From NCBI RefSeq assembly GCF_018403265.1, contig NZ_BOSI01000001.1:1612001-1676000 (forward strand): a DNA stretch of 64,000 nucleotides, given 5' to 3'. The notes beneath the pieces are model-generated. The model was given only the letters and a program-made list of their open reading frames with translations, ran no database searches and was not told where the DNA came from. Of this stretch, positions 41,341 to 47,675 are shown in pieces. The DNA comes from Paenibacillus sp. J31TS4 (GTDB taxonomy: Bacteria; Bacillota; Bacilli; Paenibacillales; NBRC-103111). Every line of letters starts with the position of its first letter. The first letter of the stretch is position 1. The translations under genes were made by a program, and so were the position numbers.

Positions 41341-41937
41341 TTACTTTTTGCCTATAACCAACAGCTCCTCCACACTCTTGGTCTGGATCACCTTGAACGG
41401 CCGGTCAACCTGATACATTGCCTGGGTAATGATCCAGACGCGGGGGAACACCTTCCGATCAGTCGGCTGCCATGGCTCTGCATGCCAATCGTCCGAATAG
41501 AAATACCGCTCATACCGGTCAAGCTTCTCTTTCATGACACGGTCGCTGTATACTGAGCGCTGCAGCTCGATCCAGAACGGCGCGCCTTTCCAGATCGTGA
41601 AGATGTCGGGCTCAGGATGGCCTTTCCCGTATTTCGGTTCGATGGTGAACCACTTGGGCATGTCGTGCTTTCTGAGCTCCAGGAAGACGTCACAGAGGCC
41701 GAGATAGTGCTGCAGCTTGGAGCTGTCCTTCTTGATCGACGGCACGGGGAAATACACGTAGATCCTCCTCTCGGTGGAACAGGTGATAAGGCTATCCCGG
41801 CGCAGGCGCTTGAGGCAGAGGTTAGCATCCTTGGCCGGGTTGCGGCAGTGGGAGAAATGGAGCGCGGCGATCTGGTCCCGGGTCATGGCGCGGAACCGTT
41901 CGAGGTCTGAAATGATGGCTTTGTCGCGTATGATCAT
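41341..41937 (-). CDS. Replication-relaxation family protein
   Basis: A 198-residue protein with an N-terminal winged helix (ISDLERFRAMTRDQIAALHF and CLKRLRRDSLIT) and a nuclease-like alpha/beta part (EPDIFTIWKGAPFWIELQRS). The layout matches the Replic_Relax family first linked to plasmid replication and relaxation, and common in phages and conjugative elements. Its start overlaps the stop of the FtsK-like gene by 4 bases. The two proteins are usually found together; a role in DNA processing is inferred. Confidence 0.75.
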   Translation of the reverse strand: MIIRDKAIISDLERFRAMTRDQIAALHFSHCRNPAKDANLCLKRLRRDSLITCSTERRIYVYFPVPSIKKDSSKLQHYLGLCDVFLELRKHDMPKWFTIEPKYGKGHPEPDIFTIWKGAPFWIELQRSVYSDRVMKEKLDRYERYFYSDDWHAEPWQPTDRKVFPRVWIITQAMYQVDRPFKVIQTKSVEELLVIGKK

Positions 41938-43106
41938 AGTGCATCGAACACTTCTTCTTGCGGCTGCGCTGCTTCCGGCGCGGCCTTTTTCTTTTTGTGC
42001 GGCTCTAGCAGCTTCCGGGCCTCCTGAAGATCAAGTAGCGGCGCCTGCACCTGCTGCAGCTCGCCGATCTTGAGCCACATGCGCCCCTTGTCGCGGAGGT
42101 GCGCCGCGTCCCCGCTACCGAGCGTTATCCGGCTGTTAATCTCGTCGCTGTGTTTGAAGGCCATCCGGACAGTCAGGTTGTTCTTGAGCTTGCCGTCCAG
42201 CACGTCCGCGTCTGGCCGCTGCATGGAGAGGATCAAGAACACGCCGAGCGCCCGGCCAATGGCGCTGATCTCTTCGATGGCCTCCATGCAGGCTTTCTCC
42301 TTCTTAAGCAGCGCCACCTCGTCTATCGCCAGAATGATGTATGCCGGCGGCTCCTCCAGCTCGTCGACGTGTGCGCAGCCGGCCGCATCCAGCAGATCGC
42401 CGCGCTGAACGAGCTCCTTATGGATGTGGGCCAGCATGCCGCGGAGTTTGCCGGAATCGACAACCACCTCTTGGACGTGCTCCACTCCTTTGAATAGATG
42501 AAACTCAGATCGCTTCAGATCGGCCATGTACAGCTGCAGCCGGTCCGGCGGCATCGTCAGGATCATGGTCGTGATGATCGACCGCAGAACCGTACTCTTT
42601 CCGCTGCCAGTCTCCCCGGCAATCAGGAGATGCGGATGCTCAGTCATGTCATAGATGACCGGTCCGCTCCGGGCGCTTCCGGCATACACCGGCAGGCCAA
42701 TCCCCTCGGGAACGGACGGCACCCGGTAGCGGAAGGATTCCATGTTGCGACCGTAGATGGTCAGCGTGAACAGCTTAACGTCGCCAGAGAGCTCGCTGTG
42801 CTCGCCAAACTGCTGCTTGAACATCCATAGGTGCTTATAAACCTCGGCCGGATCCAGGCCGACCGGCAGCGTGAACGTCACCCGGACCGCGTCCCGGTAG
42901 ATGCCGATGCGGCGGATGGTTGGATAAACCCTCAGCTCCTTACCCCCGGGCTTCTTAGTCTTGAGGCAGATTTCAGCGAGCCGAAACACCTGCCGCAGCT
43001 TGGCGCGCGTCTCCGTCTCCGGCATTGTCCGCCAGGTCGCCCACATTCCGGCAACGCTGGCCGCGAGCCCCACGCCTTTTGCTAAAGCCAATGCGCTCAT
43101 TACCAT
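41934..43106 (-). CDS. FtsK/SpoIIIE-type DNA translocase (TcpA-like)
   Basis: A 390-residue ATPase. A short hydrophobic N-terminus (ALAKGVGLAASVAGMW) may touch the membrane. Walker A GETGSGKS lies at 164-171, Walker B IILAIDEVALL near 255, and the FtsK-type SMQRPDADVLDGKLKNN near 300. It is half the length of chromosomal FtsK and lacks the gamma domain, and resembles the DNA pumps of conjugative plasmids (TcpA) and of some Bacillus phages. It is preceded by two tiny membrane protein genes, which could anchor it. Confidence 0.82.
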   Translation of the reverse strand: MVMSALALAKGVGLAASVAGMWATWRTMPETETRAKLRQVFRLAEICLKTKKPGGKELRVYPTIRRIGIYRDAVRVTFTLPVGLDPAEVYKHLWMFKQQFGEHSELSGDVKLFTLTIYGRNMESFRYRVPSVPEGIGLPVYAGSARSGPVIYDMTEHPHLLIAGETGSGKSTVLRSIITTMILTMPPDRLQLYMADLKRSEFHLFKGVEHVQEVVVDSGKLRGMLAHIHKELVQRGDLLDAAGCAHVDELEEPPAYIILAIDEVALLKKEKACMEAIEEISAIGRALGVFLILSMQRPDADVLDGKLKNNLTVRMAFKHSDEINSRITLGSGDAAHLRDKGRMWLKIGELQQVQAPLLDLQEARKLLEPHKKKKAAPEAAQPQEEVFDAL

Positions 43107-43217
43107 TCGCGACCCTCCGTTTTAAACAAAATCCTTGTTCTGCTCCCCATCTGTTGTCCGTTTTGTACAACACGGGTTTCACTACCCCGGTCGATACCCG
43201 GGTAGATACCCGGGCAG

Positions 43218-43364
43218 CTACGACACGAACAAGCCCAGGATGCCGTGTGCTATCGCTCCGCTTAACCGCTCGTGGAACAACCAGCAAGCATAGGCCCCGA
43301 GAGCCCCTGATAACAGCACCAGCGACCATCCGGCCGCGTCTCGTTCGATCAACATTACACGCAT
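43218..43364 (-). CDS. Small membrane protein, 48 residues
   Basis: One hydrophobic segment (GWSLVLLSGALGAYACWLF) flanked by charged ends, and a second short hydrophobic end (IAHGILGLFVS). GAGGGGG stands before the ATG at 43364. It lies between the FtsK-like gene and another small membrane gene on the same strand and probably belongs to the same operon. Confidence 0.55.
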   Translation of the reverse strand: MRVMLIERDAAGWSLVLLSGALGAYACWLFHERLSGAIAHGILGLFVS

Positions 43365-43375
43365 GCTGTACCCCC

Positions 43376-43585
43376 TCAGAAGTAGACATTGAAGCTCGCC
43401 TGCACGTACCGGACCATCCTCCACCACGCCTCCCACGCGATATACGCACAGCCTGCGTAGGTCACGATCTTCACGAACATGGTCTTGTCACCATGGCCGG
43501 TGTACTCCATAAGGGCCGTGCCAAGGTGCGAGACGCCGACGACACCCAGCACTGCAAAGAGGCTGCCCATCCCCTGGACCATCAT
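43376..43585 (-). CDS. Small membrane protein, 69 residues
   Basis: Two hydrophobic segments (GSLFAVLGVVGVSHLGTAL and FVKIVTYAGCAYIAWEAWW) and a short amphipathic tail. Size and layout resemble the TcpD/TcpE-type channel proteins that accompany TcpA ATPases in conjugative elements, but this is inference. GGAGGGG precedes the start. It is four bases downstream of the CopG-like gene. Confidence 0.6.
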   Translation of the reverse strand: MMVQGMGSLFAVLGVVGVSHLGTALMEYTGHGDKTMFVKIVTYAGCAYIAWEAWWRMVRYVQASFNVYF

Positions 43586-43588
43586 CGC

Positions 43589-43804
43589 CTATCCCCTCCT
43601 CGGCTGCGGTATGAAGACCTTGGGTACGCTGATCGGCCGCTCCTGGATCGTCTGCACCTTCTCCGTCCGGATCCCGAGCGCCAGACGTAGCCCGGTCCGG
43701 CAAAGCTCCGAGATTTCTTGCCCGTCCATGGCCTTAATCGCATCGTACAGGTCGTCATCGTACTGTTTGCGCAGCCGGAAGCCCACGAATCGCTTGTTGG
43801 TCAT
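43589..43804 (-). CDS. CopG-like small DNA-binding protein
   Basis: A 71-residue basic protein beginning MTNKRFVGFRLRKQYDDDL. A basic strand followed by two helices (DLYDAIKAMDGQ and ISELCRTGLRLAL) matches ribbon-helix-helix regulators used by plasmids and phages. As first gene of the FtsK-module operon and facing the XRE gene at 43940, it may autoregulate the shared promoter region. The C-terminal Pro-rich tail is unusual for the family. Confidence 0.6.
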   Translation of the reverse strand: MTNKRFVGFRLRKQYDDDLYDAIKAMDGQEISELCRTGLRLALGIRTEKVQTIQERPISVPKVFIPQPRRG

Positions 43805-43864
43805 GCTGCAAACCCCTTTCTAACGGTTGATAACCCTACGATACGTCGGCCGGCTTGGGCGATA

Positions 43865-43880
43865 TTCGCAGTTTTGCGAA
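43865..43880. promoter_or_regulatory. Candidate operator between divergent regulators
   Basis: TTCGCA-GTTT-TGCGAA, a 6-bp inverted repeat in the 135-base gap between the CopG-like and XRE-like genes. The gap is AT-rich and should hold promoters for both directions. Confidence 0.5.
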
Positions 43881-43939
43881 AGATTGTGAATAAAAATGAT
43901 GATCCTTGTCCATCCTTGCTGTTAAAGGAGATGAGGAGA

Positions 43940-44167
43940 ATGTTCGGTAGAGGTGGGAAACCGCGCACGTCTTACGGCAGGTTCTTGGATAGGCATCAGG
44001 TTCAACAAGAGGACGTATGCAAAGCAACGGGGCTAAGCAGGAACACCGTTTCTGACGCATGCAGCAATCTAGACTATACCCCGCGAAGAAGCACCATGAC
44101 CCTGCTGCTGCAGGCGGCCAAAAAGCTGACGGGGAAGACGATGAAACGAGAAGACTTTTGGATATAA
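43940..44167 (+). CDS. XRE-type HTH regulator, 75 residues
   Basis: Small DNA-binding protein: FLDRHQVQQEDVCKATGLS and RNTVSDACSNLDYTPRRST form a helix-turn-helix of the Cro/C1 type. Divergent from the CopG-like gene with a palindrome between. The ATG at 43940 is 9 bases after AAGGAG. It is the only rightward gene in this part of the prophage and is a candidate controller of the module to its left. Confidence 0.72.
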   Translation: MFGRGGKPRTSYGRFLDRHQVQQEDVCKATGLSRNTVSDACSNLDYTPRRSTMTLLLQAAKKLTGKTMKREDFWI

Positions 44168-44176
44168 CTAAGCGCG

Positions 44177-44219
44177 AAAAAAAAAGGCCCTTCGGGAAGT
44201 AGATCCTTCCGTCTGGGCC
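44177..44219 (-). terminator. Terminator after the 127-residue phage gene
   Basis: On the minus strand GGCCC and GGAAGG pair with CTTCC and GGGCC, followed by nine T. It also follows the converging XRE gene. Confidence 0.75.
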
Positions 44220-44263
44220 GATCAGTTTTGGGATTTGTAGTTGTCAAAAGTTATACACATTTC

Positions 44264-44647
44264 TTAGCCATCTTTGTGGATATTGACGTAACAATAAGAG
44301 GCGATTCGTTCGGTTAATTCTGCTTTTATGTAATCCCACCTAAGGATCATTTGTCCTTGATACCCGCGGCAGAAGTGCTCAATCCTCAACTCTTCCTTTG
44401 TCTTTTCGGCAAGATGCACCTTAATCCCGCTTTTCCGGAGTTCTTTTCTCACCCCGGAAAAGTCGTGACTAATCATATTCATCACGTTATCCAGCAGCTG
44501 GGAATATACAGGGCCCATCTTGAGACTTGCCGCTTTCTGGATTGCAGATTTATCATGCTCTAGCACAGTGAGCGCGATCGGAAGCAAAGCGTATTCTTTG
44601 ATTAACGCGAGCTCGACTTCCGATGCCCGAGGTGGTGTTGCCTTCAT
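44264..44647 (-). CDS. Phage protein of unknown function, coupled to the LexA-like gene
   Basis: A 127-residue, largely helical protein (ELALIKEYALLPIALTVLE; KMGPVYSQLLDNVMNMISH; VRKELRKSGIKVHLAEKT). The middle suggests a two-helix dimer. I do not recognise the family. Its ATG overlaps the TGA of the LexA-like gene, so both are produced from the SOS-type promoter upstream. A role in induction or lysogeny control is suggested only by that context. Confidence 0.65.
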   Translation of the reverse strand: MKATPPRASEVELALIKEYALLPIALTVLEHDKSAIQKAASLKMGPVYSQLLDNVMNMISHDFSGVRKELRKSGIKVHLAEKTKEELRIEHFCRGYQGQMILRWDYIKAELTERIASYCYVNIHKDG

Positions 44648-44880
44648 GAGTTCACTGACTCCTTCTCAGGTAATATTACCGTCAGAGTTCTTGGGCGAGC
44701 GTGTTCCCATTTTATTAATCCCCTAGACTTTAGTCTTTCCAGATATCCATGAATTGTGCTTATCGATTTGTAGCCGGTCAGCTCCATGAGTTCTCTGTTG
44801 GTTGGGGGATAACCGTGTTTGAGAGTGAACGAAATAATCGTGTCCAGCACTCGTTGCTGACTTGCCGAGATCTTTTTCAA
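44644..44880 (-). CDS. LexA DNA-binding-domain-only protein
   Basis: A 78-residue winged-helix protein: SASQQRVLDTIISFTLKHGY, PPTNRELMELTGYKS and HGYLERLKSRGLIKWE line up with residues 1-70 of LexA. The Ser-Lys protease domain of LexA is missing, so it cannot cleave itself. A GAAC-N4-GTTC SOS box overlaps its promoter, so it is predicted to be induced by DNA damage and may then compete with LexA or act as a phage switch protein. The TTG at 44880 follows GGGAGG. Ends by overlapping the next gene. Confidence 0.78.
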   Translation of the reverse strand: MKKISASQQRVLDTIISFTLKHGYPPTNRELMELTGYKSISTIHGYLERLKSRGLIKWEHARPRTLTVILPEKESVNS

Positions 44881-44912
44881 GATGTTAGCCTCCCTTGTCG
44901 CGAGATAAAACA

Positions 44913-44924
44913 GAACATACGTTC
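44913..44924. promoter_or_regulatory. LexA-type SOS box
   Basis: GAACATACGTTC fits the Bacillus DinR/LexA core GAAC-N4-GTTC exactly. It starts 6 bases downstream of the -10 of the promoter at 44930-44958, a position where bound LexA would block transcription. Confidence 0.75.
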
Positions 44925-44929
44925 CTGTT

Positions 44930-44958
44930 ATTATATGCGAACAAAAGGGGAACAGCAA
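44930..44958 (-). promoter_or_regulatory. Promoter of the LexA-like gene
   Basis: TTGCTG (44953-44958) and TATAAT (44930-44935) with a 17-base spacer on the minus strand, about 50 bases before the TTG start. Confidence 0.65.
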
Positions 44959-44984
44959 CAGGAAAGAGCGGCTGATGGCAACGC

Positions 44985-45018
44985 AAAAAGAGCGCCTGGG
45001 ATGCTTAAGCGCTCTTTC
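44985..45018 (-). terminator. Terminator ending the lysis operon
   Basis: AAAGAGCGC and GCGCTCTTT around a 13-base loop, followed on the minus strand by TTTTTGCGTTGCC. It lies between the 82-residue membrane gene and the SOS promoter. Confidence 0.7.
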
Positions 45019-45064
45019 TGACCGGTGCTTCCGGATTTGTATGAGGCGATTGTAACATGGAAAT

Positions 45065-45313
45065 TTATGGGTTGTCAATATCTCCCCCGTACCCATTCCA
45101 CCACAAGACGATGACCACCGCCACGACGATTACGACAGCCGCGGTTTCTTTGAACCGTTTGGCTGATACGATACGGACCGCTTTCCCCATCGAGGCATCG
45201 AACGATGGGTTCTTCAACCGCACGCGATGCGTTACGTACGCGAATAGGAGGATTAATAAGCCGGCCAGAACGAACGGGCCGCCGTAGATGAGCAGAAACG
45301 ACAGGTATTCCAT
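45065..45313 (-). CDS. Phage membrane protein, 82 residues
   Basis: Two hydrophobic helices (FLLIYGGPFVLAGLLILLFAY and ETAAVVIVVAVVIVLWW) separated by a basic loop (RVRLKNPSFDASMGKAVR). It is the last gene before the terminator at 44985-45018. Its small size and place in the lysis region fit a second holin, antiholin or superinfection-exclusion protein, without proof. Confidence 0.55.
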   Translation of the reverse strand: MEYLSFLLIYGGPFVLAGLLILLFAYVTHRVRLKNPSFDASMGKAVRIVSAKRFKETAAVVIVVAVVIVLWWNGYGGDIDNP

Positions 45314-45384
45314 TACCTCACTCCAATTTCCCGCTTGAGCTGCGGGATTATCTCCCCCGGGCGCTCTGATTTAGTCCAATACGT

Positions 45385-45585
45385 TTATACCCGCTTGCTC
45401 TTTTCAATTGCTCGGATAAGCTTCTCATTGCGCTTGTCAGCTTTATAAGAATGGACAACGAAGAACGCATGAATAACACCTGGCACATACGCGAAGCAAG
45501 TGAGGATGATATTCAGGAGCATTTGTCCAGGTTTTCCGCAGCTCAATATGGCCAATGGCGGAAGAAAACATAAAAAATAACGCAT
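45385..45585 (-). CDS. YqaE/Pmp3 family membrane protein
   Basis: A 66-residue protein with the UPF0057 layout: hydrophobic segment (FLCFLPPLAILSCG), a short turn with GKPGQ, and a second segment (LLNIILTCFAYVPGVIHAFF) before a charged tail. B. subtilis YqaE of the skin element belongs to the same family, so its presence in a prophage is not new. The function is unclear; Pmp3 relatives alter membrane potential. The ATG at 45585 is preferred over a TTG at 45594. Confidence 0.75.
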   Translation of the reverse strand: MRYFLCFLPPLAILSCGKPGQMLLNIILTCFAYVPGVIHAFFVVHSYKADKRNEKLIRAIEKSKRV

Positions 45586-45663
45586 TTGTTCCAATCCTTT
45601 CGAGGTTTATGGTAAAGGTATTCGGCATTCCCCCTGTTATTCCTACCAACTTAGCCAAACAAA

Positions 45664-45708
45664 AAAACCCCCGCCAGCCAAACGGCCAAGGGGGGGGGGG
45701 GGGGATTC
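45664..45708 (-). terminator. Terminator with a poly-C tract after the holin
   Basis: On the minus strand a run of 15 C (45690-45704) starts 5 bases after the holin stop. It is followed by TTGGCCGTTTGGCTGG, then CGGGGG and seven T; the G run can pair with many registers of the C run, giving a sliding terminator stem. Confidence 0.6.
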
Positions 45709-45709
45709 G

Positions 45710-45985
45710 TCATTTCGTATTTCCACTGCGCGGGTTAAAGGCGAGCTCGTAGAGTCCAGTCGACGAAAGACCGGCAAAGCCGCCGGCCCATAGCCGCAGT
45801 ACCAATTCCAACTCGGTGAACGGATAGGCCGCGGCGCCGATCGCGATCCCAATAGCCAATCCGACAATCGGCACAACGTTCTTCGGCAAGGTAACCGTGG
45901 TCTTGACCAGCTGCACCAGTGCCATGACTACCACAGCCAGAAGCGAAGCGAAGGCCATTACTTGCGACATCATTCCATTATCCAT
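45710..45985 (-). CDS. Phage holin
   Basis: A 91-residue membrane protein that would form the lysis pore. Two or three hydrophobic segments (FASLLAVVVMALVQLV, NVVPIVGLAIGIAIGAAAY, LWAGGFAGLSSTGLYEL) match A118-like holins, including the Gly-rich last segment. The C-terminal tail is short and charged. GGGGGAGG lies before the ATG. It follows the lysin gene by about 20 bases on the same strand, the usual lysis-cassette arrangement though with reversed order. Confidence 0.8.
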   Translation of the reverse strand: MDNGMMSQVMAFASLLAVVVMALVQLVKTTVTLPKNVVPIVGLAIGIAIGAAAYPFTELELVLRLWAGGFAGLSSTGLYELAFNPRSGNTK

Positions 45986-46005
45986 AAACTAATCCTCCCC
46001 CTTAT

Positions 46006-46827
46006 TTATTTGCTTGTCGTTATGCCAGCTGCTGCGCGCAGCTCGTTTGCAAGGTAATGCTGCCAATCACGAAGCTGCTTGCAGGCAGCCGCCTTCTTCT
46101 CATCCCCGAGTTTAAGGGCTTGCTCCATCTGAGTGTTCAAGGAATACCACTCCGGCGAGAGATACGAATCGATAATATTCCGGGCCACGTCGGGGTTCAA
46201 CTTCGGCACGCCGACTTCCTCCTCTTCCATTTTCAAGTCGCATTGCTGCCCCCACAAACCGGCTTCACCGTACAAGTCATTCCAGTCCACGCCGATCCCG
46301 TTAGCTCGGACATCGATTTGCCGCTGGTAGACGTTTGCTCGCGACGAGATGCTTCCTCGGCTCCAGGCGACGGTCTGCCAGAAGTATTTGACTGCGCCGC
46401 GTGCAGCCATGGCCTCCACGACCGAATAAGAGCCGTAGACACCGATCGCATAGCCGGGGATCTCTTTTGCGGCAGCTCGCAAGTATGCTTCGATCCGGTC
46501 GAAGTCGCTGGCCGGTGCATCGTAGTCAACGGCAAAATAAATGGCCGAACCCGTAGGCTGGCCAATTGATCGTGCATGGGCGTAAGCGATTTGTCCGTCT
46601 TCTCTTCCTGCTACCGCTCCGCCTTTTGTGCGGTCCGCTGTGCGTTCGAAAACAGAAAGAATGGAAAGCCCAGATGCCCGGATCACGGCGGCCTCAGATG
46701 GCCCAAGCGTCTTCCAACTGCCGGGTGTAACGTACCGACCAACGAACCGGACTCCTTGCGCTCGAAACTTAAGCGCAAGCTCTGCAGTGAGAGCAGTTGC
46801 ACAGTCGATACCGATTTCTTTGAGCAT
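46006..46827 (-). CDS. DUF1906 glycoside-hydrolase-like phage lysin
   Basis: A 273-residue protein. Residues 1-195 form a DUF1906 (Rv2525c-like) TIM-barrel domain: GIDCATALTAELALKFRAQG, FVGRYVT, AIYFAVDYDAP and the end VDWNDLYGEAGLW. DUF1906 domains occur in phage lysins of Bacillus relatives and probably cut peptidoglycan glycan. Residues 215-273 form a helical tail (LNTQMEQALKLGDEKKAAACKQL part) in place of a wall-binding domain. I chose the ATG at 46827; GGGGAGG precedes it. Confidence 0.82.
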   Translation of the reverse strand: MLKEIGIDCATALTAELALKFRAQGVRFVGRYVTPGSWKTLGPSEAAVIRASGLSILSVFERTADRTKGGAVAGREDGQIAYAHARSIGQPTGSAIYFAVDYDAPASDFDRIEAYLRAAAKEIPGYAIGVYGSYSVVEAMAARGAVKYFWQTVAWSRGSISSRANVYQRQIDVRANGIGVDWNDLYGEAGLWGQQCDLKMEEEEVGVPKLNPDVARNIIDSYLSPEWYSLNTQMEQALKLGDEKKAAACKQLRDWQHYLANELRAAAGITTSK

Positions 46828-46828
46828 T

Positions 46829-47218
46829 TCATCCACCTCCCCTTGTCAGTAAGTTCAAAATAAGCGCCCCGACCGTTGCCCCGATCACGTAGGTCAGAAA
46901 CGACATCCACGACTTCTGCATGGACTTGCGTTCCGAGAGACTATCTTTCTGATTTTGCTGAAGAAGCGTAAACAGCTTCATCTCAAGCGTGTCGAACCTC
47001 GCCATAATTTGATCAAACTGGAATTTCATCTGCCGAGTGGAATCCTTCAATTCACGGATTTCTTCTTCGTACCGTTTGGAGCTCTCCTCGAGAAGTTTTA
47101 GATGCTCTTGATGTGTTAGGGACTCCCGGTTAAGCCGCAGCAGCTCCCCGCTCATACCTTGGAGTTGCTTCTCGACTTCCTCCAGCTTGTCCAGCGCCTC
47201 CTTGCTCATGAGCTCCAT
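46829..47218 (-). CDS. XhlA-like lysis accessory protein
   Basis: A 129-residue protein with a long coiled coil (LDKLEEVEKQLQGMSGELL and KRYEEEIRELKDSTRQM, to about 95) and one C-terminal membrane helix (FLTYVIGATVGALILNLL). This layout matches XhlA-type proteins that act with the holin in PBSX-like phages. The ATG at 47218 is preferred since GGGGGAGGAGG lies before it. It sits directly after a leader cassette (47222-47268) and overlaps the lysin gene ends. Confidence 0.72.
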   Translation of the reverse strand: MELMSKEALDKLEEVEKQLQGMSGELLRLNRESLTHQEHLKLLEESSKRYEEEIRELKDSTRQMKFQFDQIMARFDTLEMKLFTLLQQNQKDSLSERKSMQKSWMSFLTYVIGATVGALILNLLTRGGG

Positions 47219-47221
47219 GGC

Positions 47222-47268
47222 GGCCCTCCTCCCCCTCAAAAGAAAAAGGACCCTCGATCAGGGTCCTC
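47222..47268 (-). repeat. Terminator/RBS leader cassette, copy 2
   Basis: On the minus strand AGGACCCT-GATCG-AGGGTCCT, then TTTTTCTTTTGA, then GGGGGAGGAGGGCCGCC and ATGGAGCTCATGAGC. The hairpin ends the tail transcript, while the T-rich block runs into the ribosome-binding site of the XhlA-like gene. Confidence 0.78.
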
Positions 47269-47278
47269 GTCAACTTGC

Positions 47279-47416
47279 TCATTTAGGTGTAGCGATGATG
47301 TCCCGCTTCTCTTGCTCCGTGATATAGTTCTTCGCGACGGCCGTCTCTAGTTGCTGCTCTGACACCGTATCATTTATCCAGCACATCAAGAAATAGTTGA
47401 ACAATCTGCTTGCCAT
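47279..47416 (-). CDS. xkdX: XkdX family phage protein
   Basis: A 45-residue protein: ASRLFNYFLMCWINDTVSE, then QQLETAVAKNYITEQEKRDI. The Phe/Trp-rich start and the KNYIT-x-E-E end are the XkdX signature, a small protein encoded after tail fibre genes in Bacillus siphoviruses and PBSX. AAGGATG stands before the ATG. It is followed at once by the copy 2 cassette. Confidence 0.82.
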   Translation of the reverse strand: MASRLFNYFLMCWINDTVSEQQLETAVAKNYITEQEKRDIIATPK

Positions 47417-47435
47417 ATTTAATCATCCTTTCGTA

Positions 47436-47675
47436 TTAGAGTCCGAGCAAGAAGTTGATCGTTTCCTGCATCTCTTTCAGGTTTCTATCTTGAACCGCCA
47501 GTTTCTCCCGAAGTTCATTGACCTCAGGTTTGGTGGCGACAGTTAAGAATGTGAGCTCTCCTGACCCGTCTTGGTTTCGATGCTCTGCGATGATCGGGTT
47601 ATCCTTATTCTCTTCCACAATCAGGCCACGCTCATCCATGTCCCCATAGGGAACGGTTAGGTTGATACTAGACAC
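47436..47675 (-). CDS. Small phage tail-region protein
   Basis: A 79-residue protein with an N-terminal beta part (TVPYGDMDERGLIVEEN; ELTFLTVATK) and a C-terminal helix (EVNELREKLAVQDRNLKEMQ). It starts with GTG after GGGAGGGAC and overlaps the fibre gene by 8 bases. Its position between fibre and XkdX fits an accessory baseplate or chaperone protein. No family recognised. Confidence 0.6.
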   Translation of the reverse strand: MSSINLTVPYGDMDERGLIVEENKDNPIIAEHRNQDGSGELTFLTVATKPEVNELREKLAVQDRNLKEMQETINFLLGL

